Notes: generated by a model not told the origin, from the letters alone. Shown: positions 15,747-24,265, numbered from the stretch's first letter. The stretch is DNA of 36,912 nucleotides from Thalassovita sp. (GCA_002729595.1 PBYL01000085.1:1-36912); one strand, 5' to 3'. A program made the numbers and translations.

Positions 15747-16583
15747 TTACTCCACTTTATCAATCGGCATGTTTTCGGTGAGTGCCCATTCTGTCCATGA
15801 GCCATCGTAAACGGCTGTTTTATTTTCGTTTACCAATTCGCTAGCCAATAGAATGATGCAAGCTGTTAAACCCGAACCGCATGAAAAAACCAGTGGACGT
15901 TCATCTAGATTTAAGTCTTTAAATATGGTTTTTAATTCTTCTACAGGTTTATATTTCCCATTGTCGAGAACTTTGCTAAAAGGCAAGTTACAAGAGTTAG
16001 GAATGTGTCCGCTAGACAAACCTTTTCTAGGTTCTGGTGATGTTCCTGTAAATCTGCCTTCTGAGCGGGCATCGATTACGATACAACTTTTATCATCGAT
16101 ATTGCTTAATACAAAACCAGTATCTTTTACCATTTCAGGATAGAAGCTGGCTTTAAAATCTCCTGCTTCAAAAGTCTTCTCAGTGATGGTTTCAGTTTCA
16201 TAACCTGCTTCAATCCATGCAGGCAAACCACCATCTAGCACAGCTATATTTTCGTGCCCCATTATTTTAAACATCCACCATACTCTTGGGCTAGAATAAA
16301 CGCCAAGGTTGTCGTACACTACAATTTTACTATTTGCATTGATTCCTAGTTTTTGGCAAGCAGCTTCAAAATCTTGTGGTTGTGGTAATGTATTAGGGAA
16401 AGCACTTTTAGGGTCGCTAAAATCATTTTTTAAATCAAACAAACGAGCACCTTTAATCTGAGTATTCTCTAAGTCAGTGGTTATTCCTGCCTTATTATCC
16501 TTCATACTTGCATCAAGAATAATCAAATCAGGATCGTTAATGATACTCTGTAAATACTGCGGATCAACTAAAGGTGTCTTCAT
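15747..16583 (-). CDS. sseA: 3-mercaptopyruvate/thiosulfate sulfurtransferase (tandem rhodanese)
   Basis: The 278-residue protein has two rhodanese domains. The N-terminal, non-catalytic domain contains VVYDNLGVYSSPRVWWMFKIMGH and VLDGGLPAWIEAGY. The C-terminal catalytic domain contains IDARSEGRFTG, GHIPNSCNLPF and the active-site loop CGSGLTAC starting at Cys235. This loop (CGSGxTAC) is typical of mercaptopyruvate sulfurtransferases, whereas classical rhodaneses have CRKGVT-like loops. It transfers sulfane sulfur from 3-mercaptopyruvate to thiols or cyanide in the cytoplasm. It is the last gene in the minus-strand run, 59 bp after dinD, and its 3' end nearly touches the convergent deacetylase gene. 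Confidence 0.93.
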   Translation of the reverse strand: MKTPLVDPQYLQSIINDPDLIILDASMKDNKAGITTDLENTQIKGARLFDLKNDFSDPKSAFPNTLPQPQDFEAACQKLGINANSKIVVYDNLGVYSSPRVWWMFKIMGHENIAVLDGGLPAWIEAGYETETITEKTFEAGDFKASFYPEMVKDTGFVLSNIDDKSCIVIDARSEGRFTGTSPEPRKGLSSGHIPNSCNLPFSKVLDNGKYKPVEELKTIFKDLNLDERPLVFSCGSGLTACIILLASELVNENKTAVYDGSWTEWALTENMPIDKVE

Positions 16584-16642
16584 TTTTGGTTTGTTATTTA
16601 GTGTGGTTTAAAAAATAAGTTTTTGAATATAGTTAAAAGCTT

Positions 16643-17440
16643 TCAATCCTTCAATTTCTTTCTAGATTCTCGAATATCTTCTTCTGGTGGCAAGTCTTCT
16701 GGGCGAATGTTGTTTTCGTTTAAAGTGTTTCTGATGCTTCGATTTGCTTGCTGATGCTCTTCTGTAATTTCATCTTGGCTTTGCAAGTCTTTTTGATTGA
16801 TGTTTGCCTCTGTAATGAGGTTAGAAAAGTTCTTGGCTGCCAAAGTGATCTTAGGTAAAAAATCTTCAACTTCTCTCCCTTCAGGAATATTCATTTTCTC
16901 CCTCAATTCAGCATTAGACATATTAAACAATTCGGAGTCACCCGCTTCGGCAATTTCACGGAAACCCTGTTCATCAATCCCCCGCTGAAAAATCGCATTT
17001 TGCAAAGTGCCTTTGCTCTCTTCCAGTTCTTTTAGGGCTGTAATTCTTTCTGTAATCTTAATTCGCTCTTCTAGTAATTCGTGTTTGCGCGTTTGCAAAG
17101 CAAAATAACTTTGAGCGAAAGCAATCTCTTCTTTTCTAGGGTCTCCGTTTTGTGCAACAAGATAACAGGCATACCTGCTCAACAGGTAATCTTTGATAAT
17201 TCGCTCACCACCGCGAGGCATTTGTGATGTTTTGTCTACGCCGACAAAATGTGCTGTAACGCTCTCAGCGCTGTTTTTGCAAGCTTCTTCTGCTTTTTTA
17301 ATGGTGCCTTCAAACTTTCGCCACTCCTTATAGCCCAGTAGTTTTTGTAGTTCTCTGGCAGACCAGCATTCTACCCCTTCCACTTCTGTAGCTTCTTTTT
17401 CAAAGGCTTCTCTCAGCTCCTGTATCTTGAATTTATTCAT
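16643..17440 (-). CDS. dinD: DNA damage-inducible protein D (DinD) homologue
   Basis: The 265-residue protein matches DinD in layout. It has an N-terminal BRO-N-like domain (CWSARELQKLLGYKEWRKFEGTIKKA), then GGERIIKDYLLSRYACYLVAQNGDPRKEEIAFAQSYFALQTRK, and a C-terminal part with GIDEQGFREIAEAGDSELFNM and a charged helical tail. In E. coli dinD is SOS-induced and its product disassembles or inhibits RecA filaments. No LexA-type box could be recognised in the 15-bp gap from the M20 peptidase gene, so it is probably transcribed with that gene. In Bacteroidota dinD is patchily distributed, which hints at horizontal transfer, but base composition here is not obviously different. Confidence 0.88.
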   Translation of the reverse strand: MNKFKIQELREAFEKEATEVEGVECWSARELQKLLGYKEWRKFEGTIKKAEEACKNSAESVTAHFVGVDKTSQMPRGGERIIKDYLLSRYACYLVAQNGDPRKEEIAFAQSYFALQTRKHELLEERIKITERITALKELEESKGTLQNAIFQRGIDEQGFREIAEAGDSELFNMSNAELREKMNIPEGREVEDFLPKITLAAKNFSNLITEANINQKDLQSQDEITEEHQQANRSIRNTLNENNIRPEDLPPEEDIRESRKKLKD

Positions 17441-17455
17441 ATTGCAATTTACAAT

Positions 17456-18991
17456 CTAATCGAACTTCTGTGCAAGTATGGCCAGACAAGTTCGCACTCC
17501 ACGCTTTAGGTTGCCCAGTCTCAAATTTTCATTTGGGCTATGCTGGTTGTTGTCTGGATTTACATTGGGCACTGTAACTGCTGGTACATCCAGTGTAGCT
17601 ACAAAGGGTGAAATCGGAATAGAACCTCCCGAAATTCTAATTTTAACAGGTTCTTCACCAAAGAGATTAACATAAGCATTGCTTAGCCAGTTTCCGATTT
17701 CTGAGTTAAAATCTGTTCTGAAAGCGGCATATGAAACACTGTATTTAAATGCAACGATCTTCGGATATTTCATGCGCTCTTCTTCTGTTGGTTCGCCAGA
17801 AGTAATATAAAAACCTTGCGATTCAATATGCTTTTTTATTAGAGAAATCAATTTTTCGGGGTCACATTCTGGCACCAATCTCATATCGATTTCTGCCGTA
17901 GCAGTTGCTGGTACAATGGTTCTGGCCTCTTTACCCACCCATGCACATTGCAAACCTCTAATGTTTAAAGAAGGATATTGAATAGATTCCTGATAATTAT
18001 TACCCACTTTATCAGTAGCAGCAATGCCAATTTTTTTCTGGATCATGGCTTCATCATCAGGCACAGCTCCTAGAATTTTCTTTGTTTCTTCATCAAGTGT
18101 AATGCCATCGTAAAAACCTGGAATGGTTACTCTGCCTTCTTCGTCTTTCATAGACGCAAGCAGTTTCGATAGCCTTAGTGCCGGGTTCGGTGCATAGTTT
18201 CCATAGTGTCCGCTATGCTGTGGCACTCTTGGCCCATAGGTGGTAAGCGTAATATCTGAAATACCTCTTGCACCAAATGTTAAAGTTGGCTTATTAGTAA
18301 TGTGCGGAGGACCATCGAAGATTACTAACATATCTGCGGCTAATTTGTCTTTATGCGTAGTAACCGCTGCTGGCAAATTTGGAGAGCCTTGCTCTTCTTC
18401 AAAATCTATAATGATTTTTAAGTTGAAATCGGGTGTAAATTTAGCCGCTTTCATAGCATCTAAAGCAGAAAGAAACATGATTATTGGCCCTTTAGCATCA
18501 GAAGCCGACCTGCCAAACACGCGCCATTCATCATTAAACTCACTGTCTAGAGAATTCCAATCTATAATTTCCCAGTTGCCAGATTCGTCTTGTGCTTTTA
18601 ATACAGGTTTGTACGGATGTGGTTGAAACCATTTGGTGGAGTCGATTGCCTGCCCATCTGCGTGAAAATACATCAAAACCGTTTTCTCTGCTTTTTTATA
18701 AGAGGTAGAAGCCAACATAATTGGAATCTCGCCTGCTGTTGGAAGCAGTTCTACTTCAAAACCACGGTCGCTAAATTCGGAATTTAACCATTCGATGTTT
18801 TTCTTAATGTTTGCAGGGTATTGCGCATCATTAGGAATGCTTAAAAAGGTAATCAGATTTTCTACTGTTTTGGGCAGTTCCGCATCTGCATAACTTTCGA
18901 TCTGATTGCGCTTTAATTTTTGAGCTTTTGCAGGTACAAGTGATGCTACTAAAAAGCATAAAAATAGAAATTGAGTAATTTTATTTGTCAT
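17456..18991 (-). CDS. M20 family metallopeptidase, exported
   Basis: The frame is open to 19057, but the ATG at 18989-18991 begins a good signal peptide (MTNKITQFLFLCFLVASLVPAKA) and leaves a 25-bp gap to the ABC gene; a start at 19057 would overlap it. The mature 511-residue protein has M20 zinc-site patterns in order: MYFHADGQAID (metal His), SDAKGPI (bridging Asp), DFEEEQGSPN (catalytic Glu plus metal Glu), a dimerisation domain with ARGISDITLTTYGPRVPQHSGHYGNYAPNPA, and NQHSPNE near the C-terminus (last metal His). M20 enzymes hydrolyse dipeptides, acyl-amino acids or similar amide bonds. The substrate is unknown. Location is periplasmic. Confidence 0.92.
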   Translation of the reverse strand: MTNKITQFLFLCFLVASLVPAKAQKLKRNQIESYADAELPKTVENLITFLSIPNDAQYPANIKKNIEWLNSEFSDRGFEVELLPTAGEIPIMLASTSYKKAEKTVLMYFHADGQAIDSTKWFQPHPYKPVLKAQDESGNWEIIDWNSLDSEFNDEWRVFGRSASDAKGPIIMFLSALDAMKAAKFTPDFNLKIIIDFEEEQGSPNLPAAVTTHKDKLAADMLVIFDGPPHITNKPTLTFGARGISDITLTTYGPRVPQHSGHYGNYAPNPALRLSKLLASMKDEEGRVTIPGFYDGITLDEETKKILGAVPDDEAMIQKKIGIAATDKVGNNYQESIQYPSLNIRGLQCAWVGKEARTIVPATATAEIDMRLVPECDPEKLISLIKKHIESQGFYITSGEPTEEERMKYPKIVAFKYSVSYAAFRTDFNSEIGNWLSNAYVNLFGEEPVKIRISGGSIPISPFVATLDVPAVTVPNVNPDNNQHSPNENLRLGNLKRGVRTCLAILAQKFD

Positions 18992-19016
18992 AGTTTCAGG
19001 GGTAATGAAAGAATAA

Positions 19017-19703
19017 TTATATAGCGTTATCGAGCATATCATTTGCTTTCGATACAAACTTCTCGAATAGTTCTTTTTCGATGGTGTCGAATTGTTCGTG
19101 GTTAAAGGTTTTCTGTATTTTGCCCTTTTCTAAGAGATGAATTTGGTGGCAAGATGCAGTGAGTGTCTCTATGATGTGTGAGGTTACTAAAACTGTTTTG
19201 CCTCTCTCTCCAAGTCGGTCTATTAGTAGGTTAAGAATTTTTCCCGATTCCAAGTCGAGCCCGTTAAAGGGTTCATCCAACAAAATTATTTTTTTATCTA
19301 ACTTTAATATAGCCATTAAAGCCAGTTTTTTCTTCATTCCGGTAGAATAATGTTCGATTAAATCATCGAGCGGAACATGCATTAATTCTTCCCAAATTTC
19401 CTGTTTGTAGTGGGGGTTTTTTAGTGGAAATAAACGGAGGTATTCTCTACCTGTGATGTAAGAATAGAAATAATTGCTAGTAGGCAAATAGGCAATTTCG
19501 TTATGATCTAGCTTTTCGCCATTGAGCAAGATGCTGCCCTCATTTGGTTTTTTGGTACCGAATAAAGCTTGAATGAGGGTAGTTTTGCCAGAACCATTGA
19601 AACCCACCAAACCGTGAATTTTTGCAGTTTCTAGTTGTAAGTTAAGCTGATCAATCACGCGATGTTTGCCGTAGTTGATTGTCAGGTTTTGTAGTTCGAG
19701 CAT
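19017..19703 (-). CDS. ABC transporter ATP-binding protein
   Basis: The 228-residue protein is a complete ABC ATPase domain: Walker A GFNGSGKTT (residues 34-42), signature YSTGMKKKLALM, Walker B IILLDEPFNGLD and H-loop VLVTSHI. The signature STGMKKK is of the ABC-2/bacteriocin-exporter type, in which the ATPase and the multi-span permease are usually adjacent genes. No permease is encoded on either side, so the membrane partner must lie elsewhere or have been lost. The next gene, an exported M20 peptidase, starts 25 bp downstream and is probably co-transcribed. Confidence 0.9.
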   Translation of the reverse strand: MLELQNLTINYGKHRVIDQLNLQLETAKIHGLVGFNGSGKTTLIQALFGTKKPNEGSILLNGEKLDHNEIAYLPTSNYFYSYITGREYLRLFPLKNPHYKQEIWEELMHVPLDDLIEHYSTGMKKKLALMAILKLDKKIILLDEPFNGLDLESGKILNLLIDRLGERGKTVLVTSHIIETLTASCHQIHLLEKGKIQKTFNHEQFDTIEKELFEKFVSKANDMLDNAI

Positions 19704-19829
19704 TTTTTATTTGTCAGATAGTTCGTTAAAGTCTTCAAATTAACAGAAAACTAAAATATAAAAAAACTACAAGTGGTTGCTCGTTGGAATCTACGAAGTG
19801 AAATCTTATAAAATTTGAGTGATGATTTC

Positions 19830-20396
19830 TTATTGATATTTAGTTGGAATCGGATTTTTATCTTCAATACATTGACAAAAAGCTGCTATTATATCATCAA
19901 TTTGCTCAATAGTAGCTTGATCGATTACCTCTCCACTTTTACCTATTTTACCCTTTGCACCTTTTATGAGTAAAGTAGCCTCTTCGTTTACCTGTGCTTC
20001 TATGGTAGTTAAGATGAGTTTAAGCGATTCAAACGCTTTCTCACCAGATGCAGCAGCCACAATTATTGCTACTGGCTTATTAGAAAATACAGTGGTTGAT
20101 ACATTCCATTCAATGGCGTTTTTCAAGCTACCGGGTAAGCTGAAAACATATTCAGGAGTGCAGAAAATTACCCCATCTGCCAGATCAATCTTTTCTCTAA
20201 AAGCCAAAACTTCTTGCGGTGTATTTACTTGAGATTGAATTGGGTTAAAGTGCGGAAGCTTATCAATTCCATCAAAAATTTCGACTTCAAGCTGATCTTT
20301 AAAAGTTTTGGCGATGTATTTTAATAATGAAGTACTGGAAGACTCAAGATTAGTACTTCCAGAGATTGCTAGTATTCTTTTCTTGTTGTTAGGCAT
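19830..20396 (-). CDS. NADPH-dependent FMN reductase family flavoprotein
   Basis: The 188-residue protein has the flavodoxin-like fold of the NADPH-dependent FMN reductase family: ILAISGSTNLESSSTSLL (phosphate-binding loop for FMN) at the N-terminus, and GVIFCTPEYVFSLPGSLKNAIEW, the standard PEYNxSxPGxLKNAIDW-like FMN/dimer motif, in the middle. Relatives include quinone, chromate and azo-dye reductases (ChrR/YieF, azoreductases), which use NAD(P)H for two-electron reduction. It is cytoplasmic and lies 28 bp after the zinc-ribbon gene in the minus-strand run. The physiological acceptor is unknown. Confidence 0.9.
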   Translation of the reverse strand: MPNNKKRILAISGSTNLESSSTSLLKYIAKTFKDQLEVEIFDGIDKLPHFNPIQSQVNTPQEVLAFREKIDLADGVIFCTPEYVFSLPGSLKNAIEWNVSTTVFSNKPVAIIVAAASGEKAFESLKLILTTIEAQVNEEATLLIKGAKGKIGKSGEVIDQATIEQIDDIIAAFCQCIEDKNPIPTKYQ

Positions 20397-20424
20397 AGTA
20401 GTTAAAGGTTGATGAGTTCAAAAT

Positions 20425-20964
20425 TCAAAGATTGAATTTTCTCTGTTTTAGGTTTTTGTAATAATTTACTTTTTCAGGTTTTTCAAGCTCAGTGTAAATT
20501 TCGATTAATCTTTCTATTTGAGTTTTATCTAACTGATTGGTTTGAGCGAGTAATTCGGATAGCTCTTTATTATTTGCTTTTTGTTGCCTTATAATTTTTC
20601 TGCAATCGGGGCAATGGATTGCTTTTGATTGAACCCAAAACTGTAATTCTTCATACCAATACAATTGTTCTTTTTTAGAAAAGACAAAACTTTGATCACA
20701 CCTTTCACAGGTTTTTTCTACATCGTAATAAAAAAAATATGGATAATAATCTATGAATTTTTGTTTGGATGGATTTCCTAAAATTGCCCTACCTGATTCA
20801 AAACAAGTATCACAAACCCAGTTGTTAAAGTTGTGTAAAAACTCATAATCTAGTTTAATTTTATTCTGGTTAATAGAATAACCACTTTTTAATAAGTTTT
20901 TTAAATTACTTTTATAAACTTCTGTTTTGCAGCAAGGGCAAAATAATGTGTCCTTCTTTTTCAT
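20425..20964 (-). CDS. Zinc-ribbon protein
   Basis: The 179-residue protein carries cysteine pairs typical of zinc ribbons: FCPCCKTE at the N-terminus, WVCDTCFESG in the middle, and a C-terminal module CERCDQSFVFSKKEQLYWYEEL...HCPDCRK that resembles the bacterial 'probable zinc-ribbon' family (CxxC-FxFTxxEQxFY-CxxCR). The rest is rich in aromatic and charged residues with a predicted helical tail. No signal peptide is seen. Function is unknown. It is preceded by the YfiT-like gene (25 bp) and followed by the FMN reductase gene (28 bp), and is likely in one transcript with them. Confidence 0.75.
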   Translation of the reverse strand: MKKKDTLFCPCCKTEVYKSNLKNLLKSGYSINQNKIKLDYEFLHNFNNWVCDTCFESGRAILGNPSKQKFIDYYPYFFYYDVEKTCERCDQSFVFSKKEQLYWYEELQFWVQSKAIHCPDCRKIIRQQKANNKELSELLAQTNQLDKTQIERLIEIYTELEKPEKVNYYKNLKQRKFNL

Positions 20965-20989
20965 ATTAGAGAAAAGACTTTAATAATAA

Positions 20990-21523
20990 CTATTTCCAAC
21001 CTTCGCGCTTTTTGAGTTCGGTGATGTGTGCCAAGTGATGATTGCAATGCCAAGCATACATGGCAATGGTATTGTCTAACCTGATTTCTTTACCATGTTC
21101 CGGGTGTATGTATTTCTTATTCAAATCTTCATCAGTGAGAGACTTTAGCAATACCACCCAACGAGCATGTAATCCATCCAATAAACTTAATGCTAGCTCG
21201 ATAGGTATTTTGCTGTCTGCCAGTTCTGCCCAACGGTCTTCAAAATAGGCTTTAATGGTTGGCTTGTCTTCTGTAAGTGCCCATTTGAAACGGATCAGGC
21301 TATTCATGTGGCTATCCGAGCAATGATTTACTAATTGCCTTACCGTCCAACCACCTTCTCTGTAAGGAGTATCTAATTGCTCATCAGAAAGCGTAGCTGT
21401 TTCTTTTCTAATTCTAGCCGGAAAAGATTCAATATCTGCGATGTGTTCGGCGAGAAGTTCCTTTGTAAGCTCTCTAGGCCACTTAAACTTTCCGATTGGG
21501 TATCTTAATTTATCTTCTGGCAT
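20990..21523 (-). CDS. YfiT-like DinB-superfamily protein (putative thiol-S-transferase or metal-dependent hydrolase)
   Basis: The 177-residue protein closely follows the YfiT pattern: LRYPIGKF near the start, GGWTVRQLVNHCSDSHMNSLIRFK with metal ligand His67, and MYAWHCNHHLAHI near the C-terminus with His159 and His163. These three histidines bind Ni/Zn in the B. subtilis YfiT structure, and full length matches. Some members transfer bacillithiol or other low-molecular-weight thiols to electrophiles. This is the second DinB-superfamily protein of the window; it shares the fold but little sequence with the one at 6110-6721. Its neighbours (TlpA-like thioredoxin upstream, zinc ribbon and flavoprotein downstream) fit a thiol or stress theme, which is inference. 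Confidence 0.88.
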   Translation of the reverse strand: MPEDKLRYPIGKFKWPRELTKELLAEHIADIESFPARIRKETATLSDEQLDTPYREGGWTVRQLVNHCSDSHMNSLIRFKWALTEDKPTIKAYFEDRWAELADSKIPIELALSLLDGLHARWVVLLKSLTDEDLNKKYIHPEHGKEIRLDNTIAMYAWHCNHHLAHITELKKREGWK

Positions 21524-21565
21524 GGTAAATAGATTTTAAGCTTACCCAAACTTAAGCATAATCTT

Positions 21566-22087
21566 TTATTTCTCTGTAGAAAACAACTCTTCAAATTTTT
21601 GAATTAATGTTGCTGATTCGGCAGGTTTTGGAGCTTCTTTTATGATGATTTTTCCTTCTTTATCTAGAATGAGATAGCGGGGAATTTCCACTCTGGTTTC
21701 CTGATTATGGATTTGCAACCACAAATCTTTTTGCAGGTTTCTATTCGCAATAATGTGGTAGCCAGTAAGTGCATATTTTTCGATGCGTTTTTGCCATTTG
21801 TTCTGGTGCTTTTGCCTATCAATAGAAATATATAAAAGCTTTACACCATTGTTTTTAGCAAATTTTTTTACGGCCTCGTACTGTTCAAATTGCTCGATAC
21901 AGGGAGCACACCAAGTTGCCCAGATATCTACAAATACATAATTGCCTTTTAGATTCTCAGTAAGTTCATTCAGACTATTGTAAGTTTCAGTTTCCAGATA
22001 AATAATGTCTGTATTAGCCGAAACCTGTTGACAATTTGCAGTGGTTGAGAGCAAAAGGAAAAAGGGAAATAAGAGTAGTTTCATCAA
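21566..22087 (-). CDS. Periplasmic TlpA/ResA-like thioredoxin
   Basis: The 173-residue protein has an N-terminal signal peptide and a thioredoxin fold with the active site WCAPC (Cys60, Cys63), preceded by YVFVDIWAT and followed by the long insertion typical of TlpA/ResA. The cis-proline region is RVEIPRYLILDKEGKII. TlpA/ResA proteins reduce periplasmic disulfides, including apocytochromes and copper-site cysteines. It is the last gene of the ECF sigma-led set, 38 bp after the membrane-anchored His-rich protein gene, so it may keep the cysteines of that protein or of the YHYH protein reduced. This partner assignment is inference. Confidence 0.92.
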   Translation of the reverse strand: MMKLLLFPFFLLLSTTANCQQVSANTDIIYLETETYNSLNELTENLKGNYVFVDIWATWCAPCIEQFEQYEAVKKFAKNNGVKLLYISIDRQKHQNKWQKRIEKYALTGYHIIANRNLQKDLWLQIHNQETRVEIPRYLILDKEGKIIIKEAPKPAESATLIQKFEELFSTEK

Positions 22088-22125
22088 TTAAAAAAATCAA
22101 TATTTCCCTTTTAAATTAGTGATTA

Positions 22126-22770
22126 TTATCTTGAAGTTGATCTTTTATTAGATAATCTACATTTTCTATCAGCACATACTTTTACTAAGCTTGCGGCAAT
22201 TAAAATGAAAAGAATATAGAAGTTTAGCTGAAGCCTATTACTAAAAAATGTGGCTTCGCTTTCAACTTCAACATATTCCATTTTTTCAAAATCGAATAAG
22301 ACGTTCGACTCTTCTTCATTGAAATAATGTGTCTGAATTTTTTCGCCTTTGTAGATAAAAAGTTGATTTACAATATGTGCTTTGGTTTCTGTAAAGCAGT
22401 CAATTTTTATATCTAATTTAGAAATATCTTTAGGCATCTCAGCTACATTTAAAGTAGCTCTGGTGTAATGCCCGCCTAGAATGATCTGTTCTCCATTGAG
22501 CAAAAAATCATTATGCCCATCAGTTAACAAAATTCCATCTGAAAGATATTCCATTACACTTTCTTTGAAATTTGAGCTAGTAAGACTTTCGCCTGCGAGT
22601 TCTGGGTGTAGTGCTATTACTTTTTCGTAAATGGCAGCAGTTTTCATTACTACATCCAGTTCCCAATGCTTATTTTCATATTTGAGATTGTATTTTGTGT
22701 CTACCACAACATGAGCCTTTGCTGCTGTGCAAAAGATACACAGCAGAAGTATTATTGTTAATTTGTTCAT
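22126..22770 (-). CDS. Membrane-anchored periplasmic protein of unknown function with predicted mature N-terminal His
   Basis: I do not recognise a named family with certainty. The 214-residue protein has a signal peptide with an AKA site directly before His20, so the mature protein would begin HVVVDT. A beta-rich domain of about 150 residues contains more histidines (LHPEL, DGHNDF, GGHYTR, KAHIVN, THYF) and one Cys. One membrane helix follows near residues 178-196, and a basic tail containing VCADRKC ends the protein. The domain resembles the extracytoplasmic part found in HupE/UreJ-like and DUF6702-like Bacteroidota proteins. A mature N-terminal histidine is the copper ligand of CopC and LPMO proteins, so metal binding is possible. 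It lies between the YHYH lipoprotein gene (8 bp) and the TlpA-like gene. Confidence 0.7.
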   Translation of the reverse strand: MNKLTIILLLCIFCTAAKAHVVVDTKYNLKYENKHWELDVVMKTAAIYEKVIALHPELAGESLTSSNFKESVMEYLSDGILLTDGHNDFLLNGEQIILGGHYTRATLNVAEMPKDISKLDIKIDCFTETKAHIVNQLFIYKGEKIQTHYFNEEESNVLFDFEKMEYVEVESEATFFSNRLQLNFYILFILIAASLVKVCADRKCRLSNKRSTSR

Positions 22771-22778
22771 AGTTAGAT

Positions 22779-23720
22779 TTATGGCTGTACTTTAAAGTCT
22801 TCAGAAGGTGTACCCGCAAAACATCTTGGGATTGATGGAAACTCATCTGTTATATAATACACATAAGTACCATCTGGAAATTCGGGAGTTTTTGCCCAAC
22901 GTCCATTGCATTCATCTAAATCTCCTTGTCCGTTTACATATTCATAATCTGCTACATAAGAGCCGTCGTAAGCACCATCTGGTGCACTTACGCCATCACC
23001 AGGGCGGCAACCTTCTTTTACAGAATAGCTAGAAGTGAGTTCTACAATGCTGCTATTGGCATTATCTGGATCAGCATATCCATACTTATAATAAATAGGG
23101 AAACCATCGGCAGCATAACCAAGCAGTGCTGAATGGCTGTTTCCATCTTCGATGGTTTTAATATACTCGATTGGTGTACCATGATAGTGATACCTTGAGA
23201 GGTCGTGGGCATTATTGCAATCGTAAGTTAAACCTGCATTTGAGCTTAATACTTCTAGGTTCCACTCGTAATTTTGGTCGCCAGTAGAAAGGTCTAGCCA
23301 ACCTTCAGCAGCAACTGGATCGAAAGGAACGCCAGTGTTTGCAATGCCGAATACCCAGCCTAAATAACCAGTTTTTCCATTGTAACTGGTGTTTGCAACA
23401 GGTGTGGTTGTATTAGCCAGTTCAGGAGTGGCAGTAAAAGTAAATGTTTTTTGATTAGCCGTTACATTTCCCAAAACTTTGTGAGGAGGTATGTAATTAA
23501 AGGTAACTTCAACAGTGTTGCCCACTGTTTTTAATTCGTAAATGCTGGTAGCATTAGGAGTGTTGTTACATGCTGTCCCATTATCAATTTCATAAGTGAC
23601 GGAGTTAATGCAAGTTTCTTCTTCTGATTGAATGTCATTTTCATCGTTACTGTCGTCACAAGAGATAAGAGATAAACAAAAGCCGATTAAGAATAATAAA
23701 GAGAGTTTTTGATAATTCAT
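22779..23720 (-). CDS. YHYH domain lipoprotein
   Basis: The 313-residue protein is a predicted lipoprotein (LISC, Cys21). It has the YHYH family hallmark DLSRYHYHGTP (YHYH at 177-180), followed by HSALLGYAADGFPIYYKYGY and the C-terminal YVNGQGDLDECNGRWAKTPEFPDGTYVYYITDEFPSIPRC. Seven to eight cysteines in the exported part are likely to form disulfides. The family is widespread, often next to metal-related genes, and has no established reaction; the His/Tyr cluster looks suited to binding a transition metal. The gene is 41 bp after the CnrX/CpxP-like sensor gene, so it is probably a target of the sigma factor that leads the operon. Confidence 0.9.
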   Translation of the reverse strand: MNYQKLSLLFLIGFCLSLISCDDSNDENDIQSEEETCINSVTYEIDNGTACNNTPNATSIYELKTVGNTVEVTFNYIPPHKVLGNVTANQKTFTFTATPELANTTTPVANTSYNGKTGYLGWVFGIANTGVPFDPVAAEGWLDLSTGDQNYEWNLEVLSSNAGLTYDCNNAHDLSRYHYHGTPIEYIKTIEDGNSHSALLGYAADGFPIYYKYGYADPDNANSSIVELTSSYSVKEGCRPGDGVSAPDGAYDGSYVADYEYVNGQGDLDECNGRWAKTPEFPDGTYVYYITDEFPSIPRCFAGTPSEDFKVQP

Positions 23721-23761
23721 ATATGGTTGTTTTTGTTGAACTCTCTTTAGACCAACTTAAT

Positions 23762-24265
23762 TTAAAAATCCTTCGGGTGTGGTGGATTTTTTTTTGTTTC
23801 TAGTAAAAGTTTTTCAAGCGCTTTATCTACAAACTCCTCATAATCAATATATTGATTCTCTTTTAATATTGACTTAACTTCTTCAAAATGTTCGTAAGTC
23901 ACCTCAATTTTTTCTTTTTCCAGTTTATTTACTTCTCCAATTAGTTGGTTAGCATTGGTGGTATCAGATTTTTCGAGCAATTTGCCAAAGTACACTTTTA
24001 GTATTTTTTTTTGCTTCATTTCGATGGCACGCATTTGCTGATTATGCTTTTTAGTAAGCTCTATAAATTGAGATTTTTGCTGTTCATCGAGTTGTAAAAT
24101 ATGCGCAGCTACTTCTCTAAAAGCTTTTCTCTCACTCGGAGGCAAATTGTTGCCTAACCTGTGAGGTTGGGGTTTATTTATAACCAAGAAAGTTAGTAGA
24201 CCAATGTTGAGCAAAATCATAGCTATTAATGCCCACTTGTAAAATTGGATGTGTTTGTCATTCAT
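23762..24265 (-). CDS. CnrX/CpxP-like periplasmic metal-sensor or chaperone protein
   Basis: The start at 24265 (MNDKHIQFYKW) is preferred over an upstream in-frame ATG at 24280 because it gives the usual short overlap (8 bases, ATGAATGA) with the preceding gene. The 167-residue protein has one N-terminal membrane helix (about 11-29), then a helical hairpin domain of the metal-resistance/Spy-CpxP type (LQLDEQQKSQFIELTKKHNQQM, YFGKLLEKSDTTNANQLIGEVNKLEKEKIEVTYEHFEEVKSIL) and a PPHP tail. In the cnrYXH system the related CnrX senses Ni/Co and frees an ECF sigma factor through CnrY. Gene order here (sigma, small membrane protein, this protein) mirrors that set. Confidence 0.85.
   Translation of the reverse strand: MNDKHIQFYKWALIAMILLNIGLLTFLVINKPQPHRLGNNLPPSERKAFREVAAHILQLDEQQKSQFIELTKKHNQQMRAIEMKQKKILKVYFGKLLEKSDTTNANQLIGEVNKLEKEKIEVTYEHFEEVKSILKENQYIDYEEFVDKALEKLLLETKKNPPHPKDF

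Noticed and set aside
18992-19057. Longer N-terminus for the M20 peptidase
   Set aside because: It would place 22 residues ahead of a good signal peptide and overlap the ABC ATPase gene.
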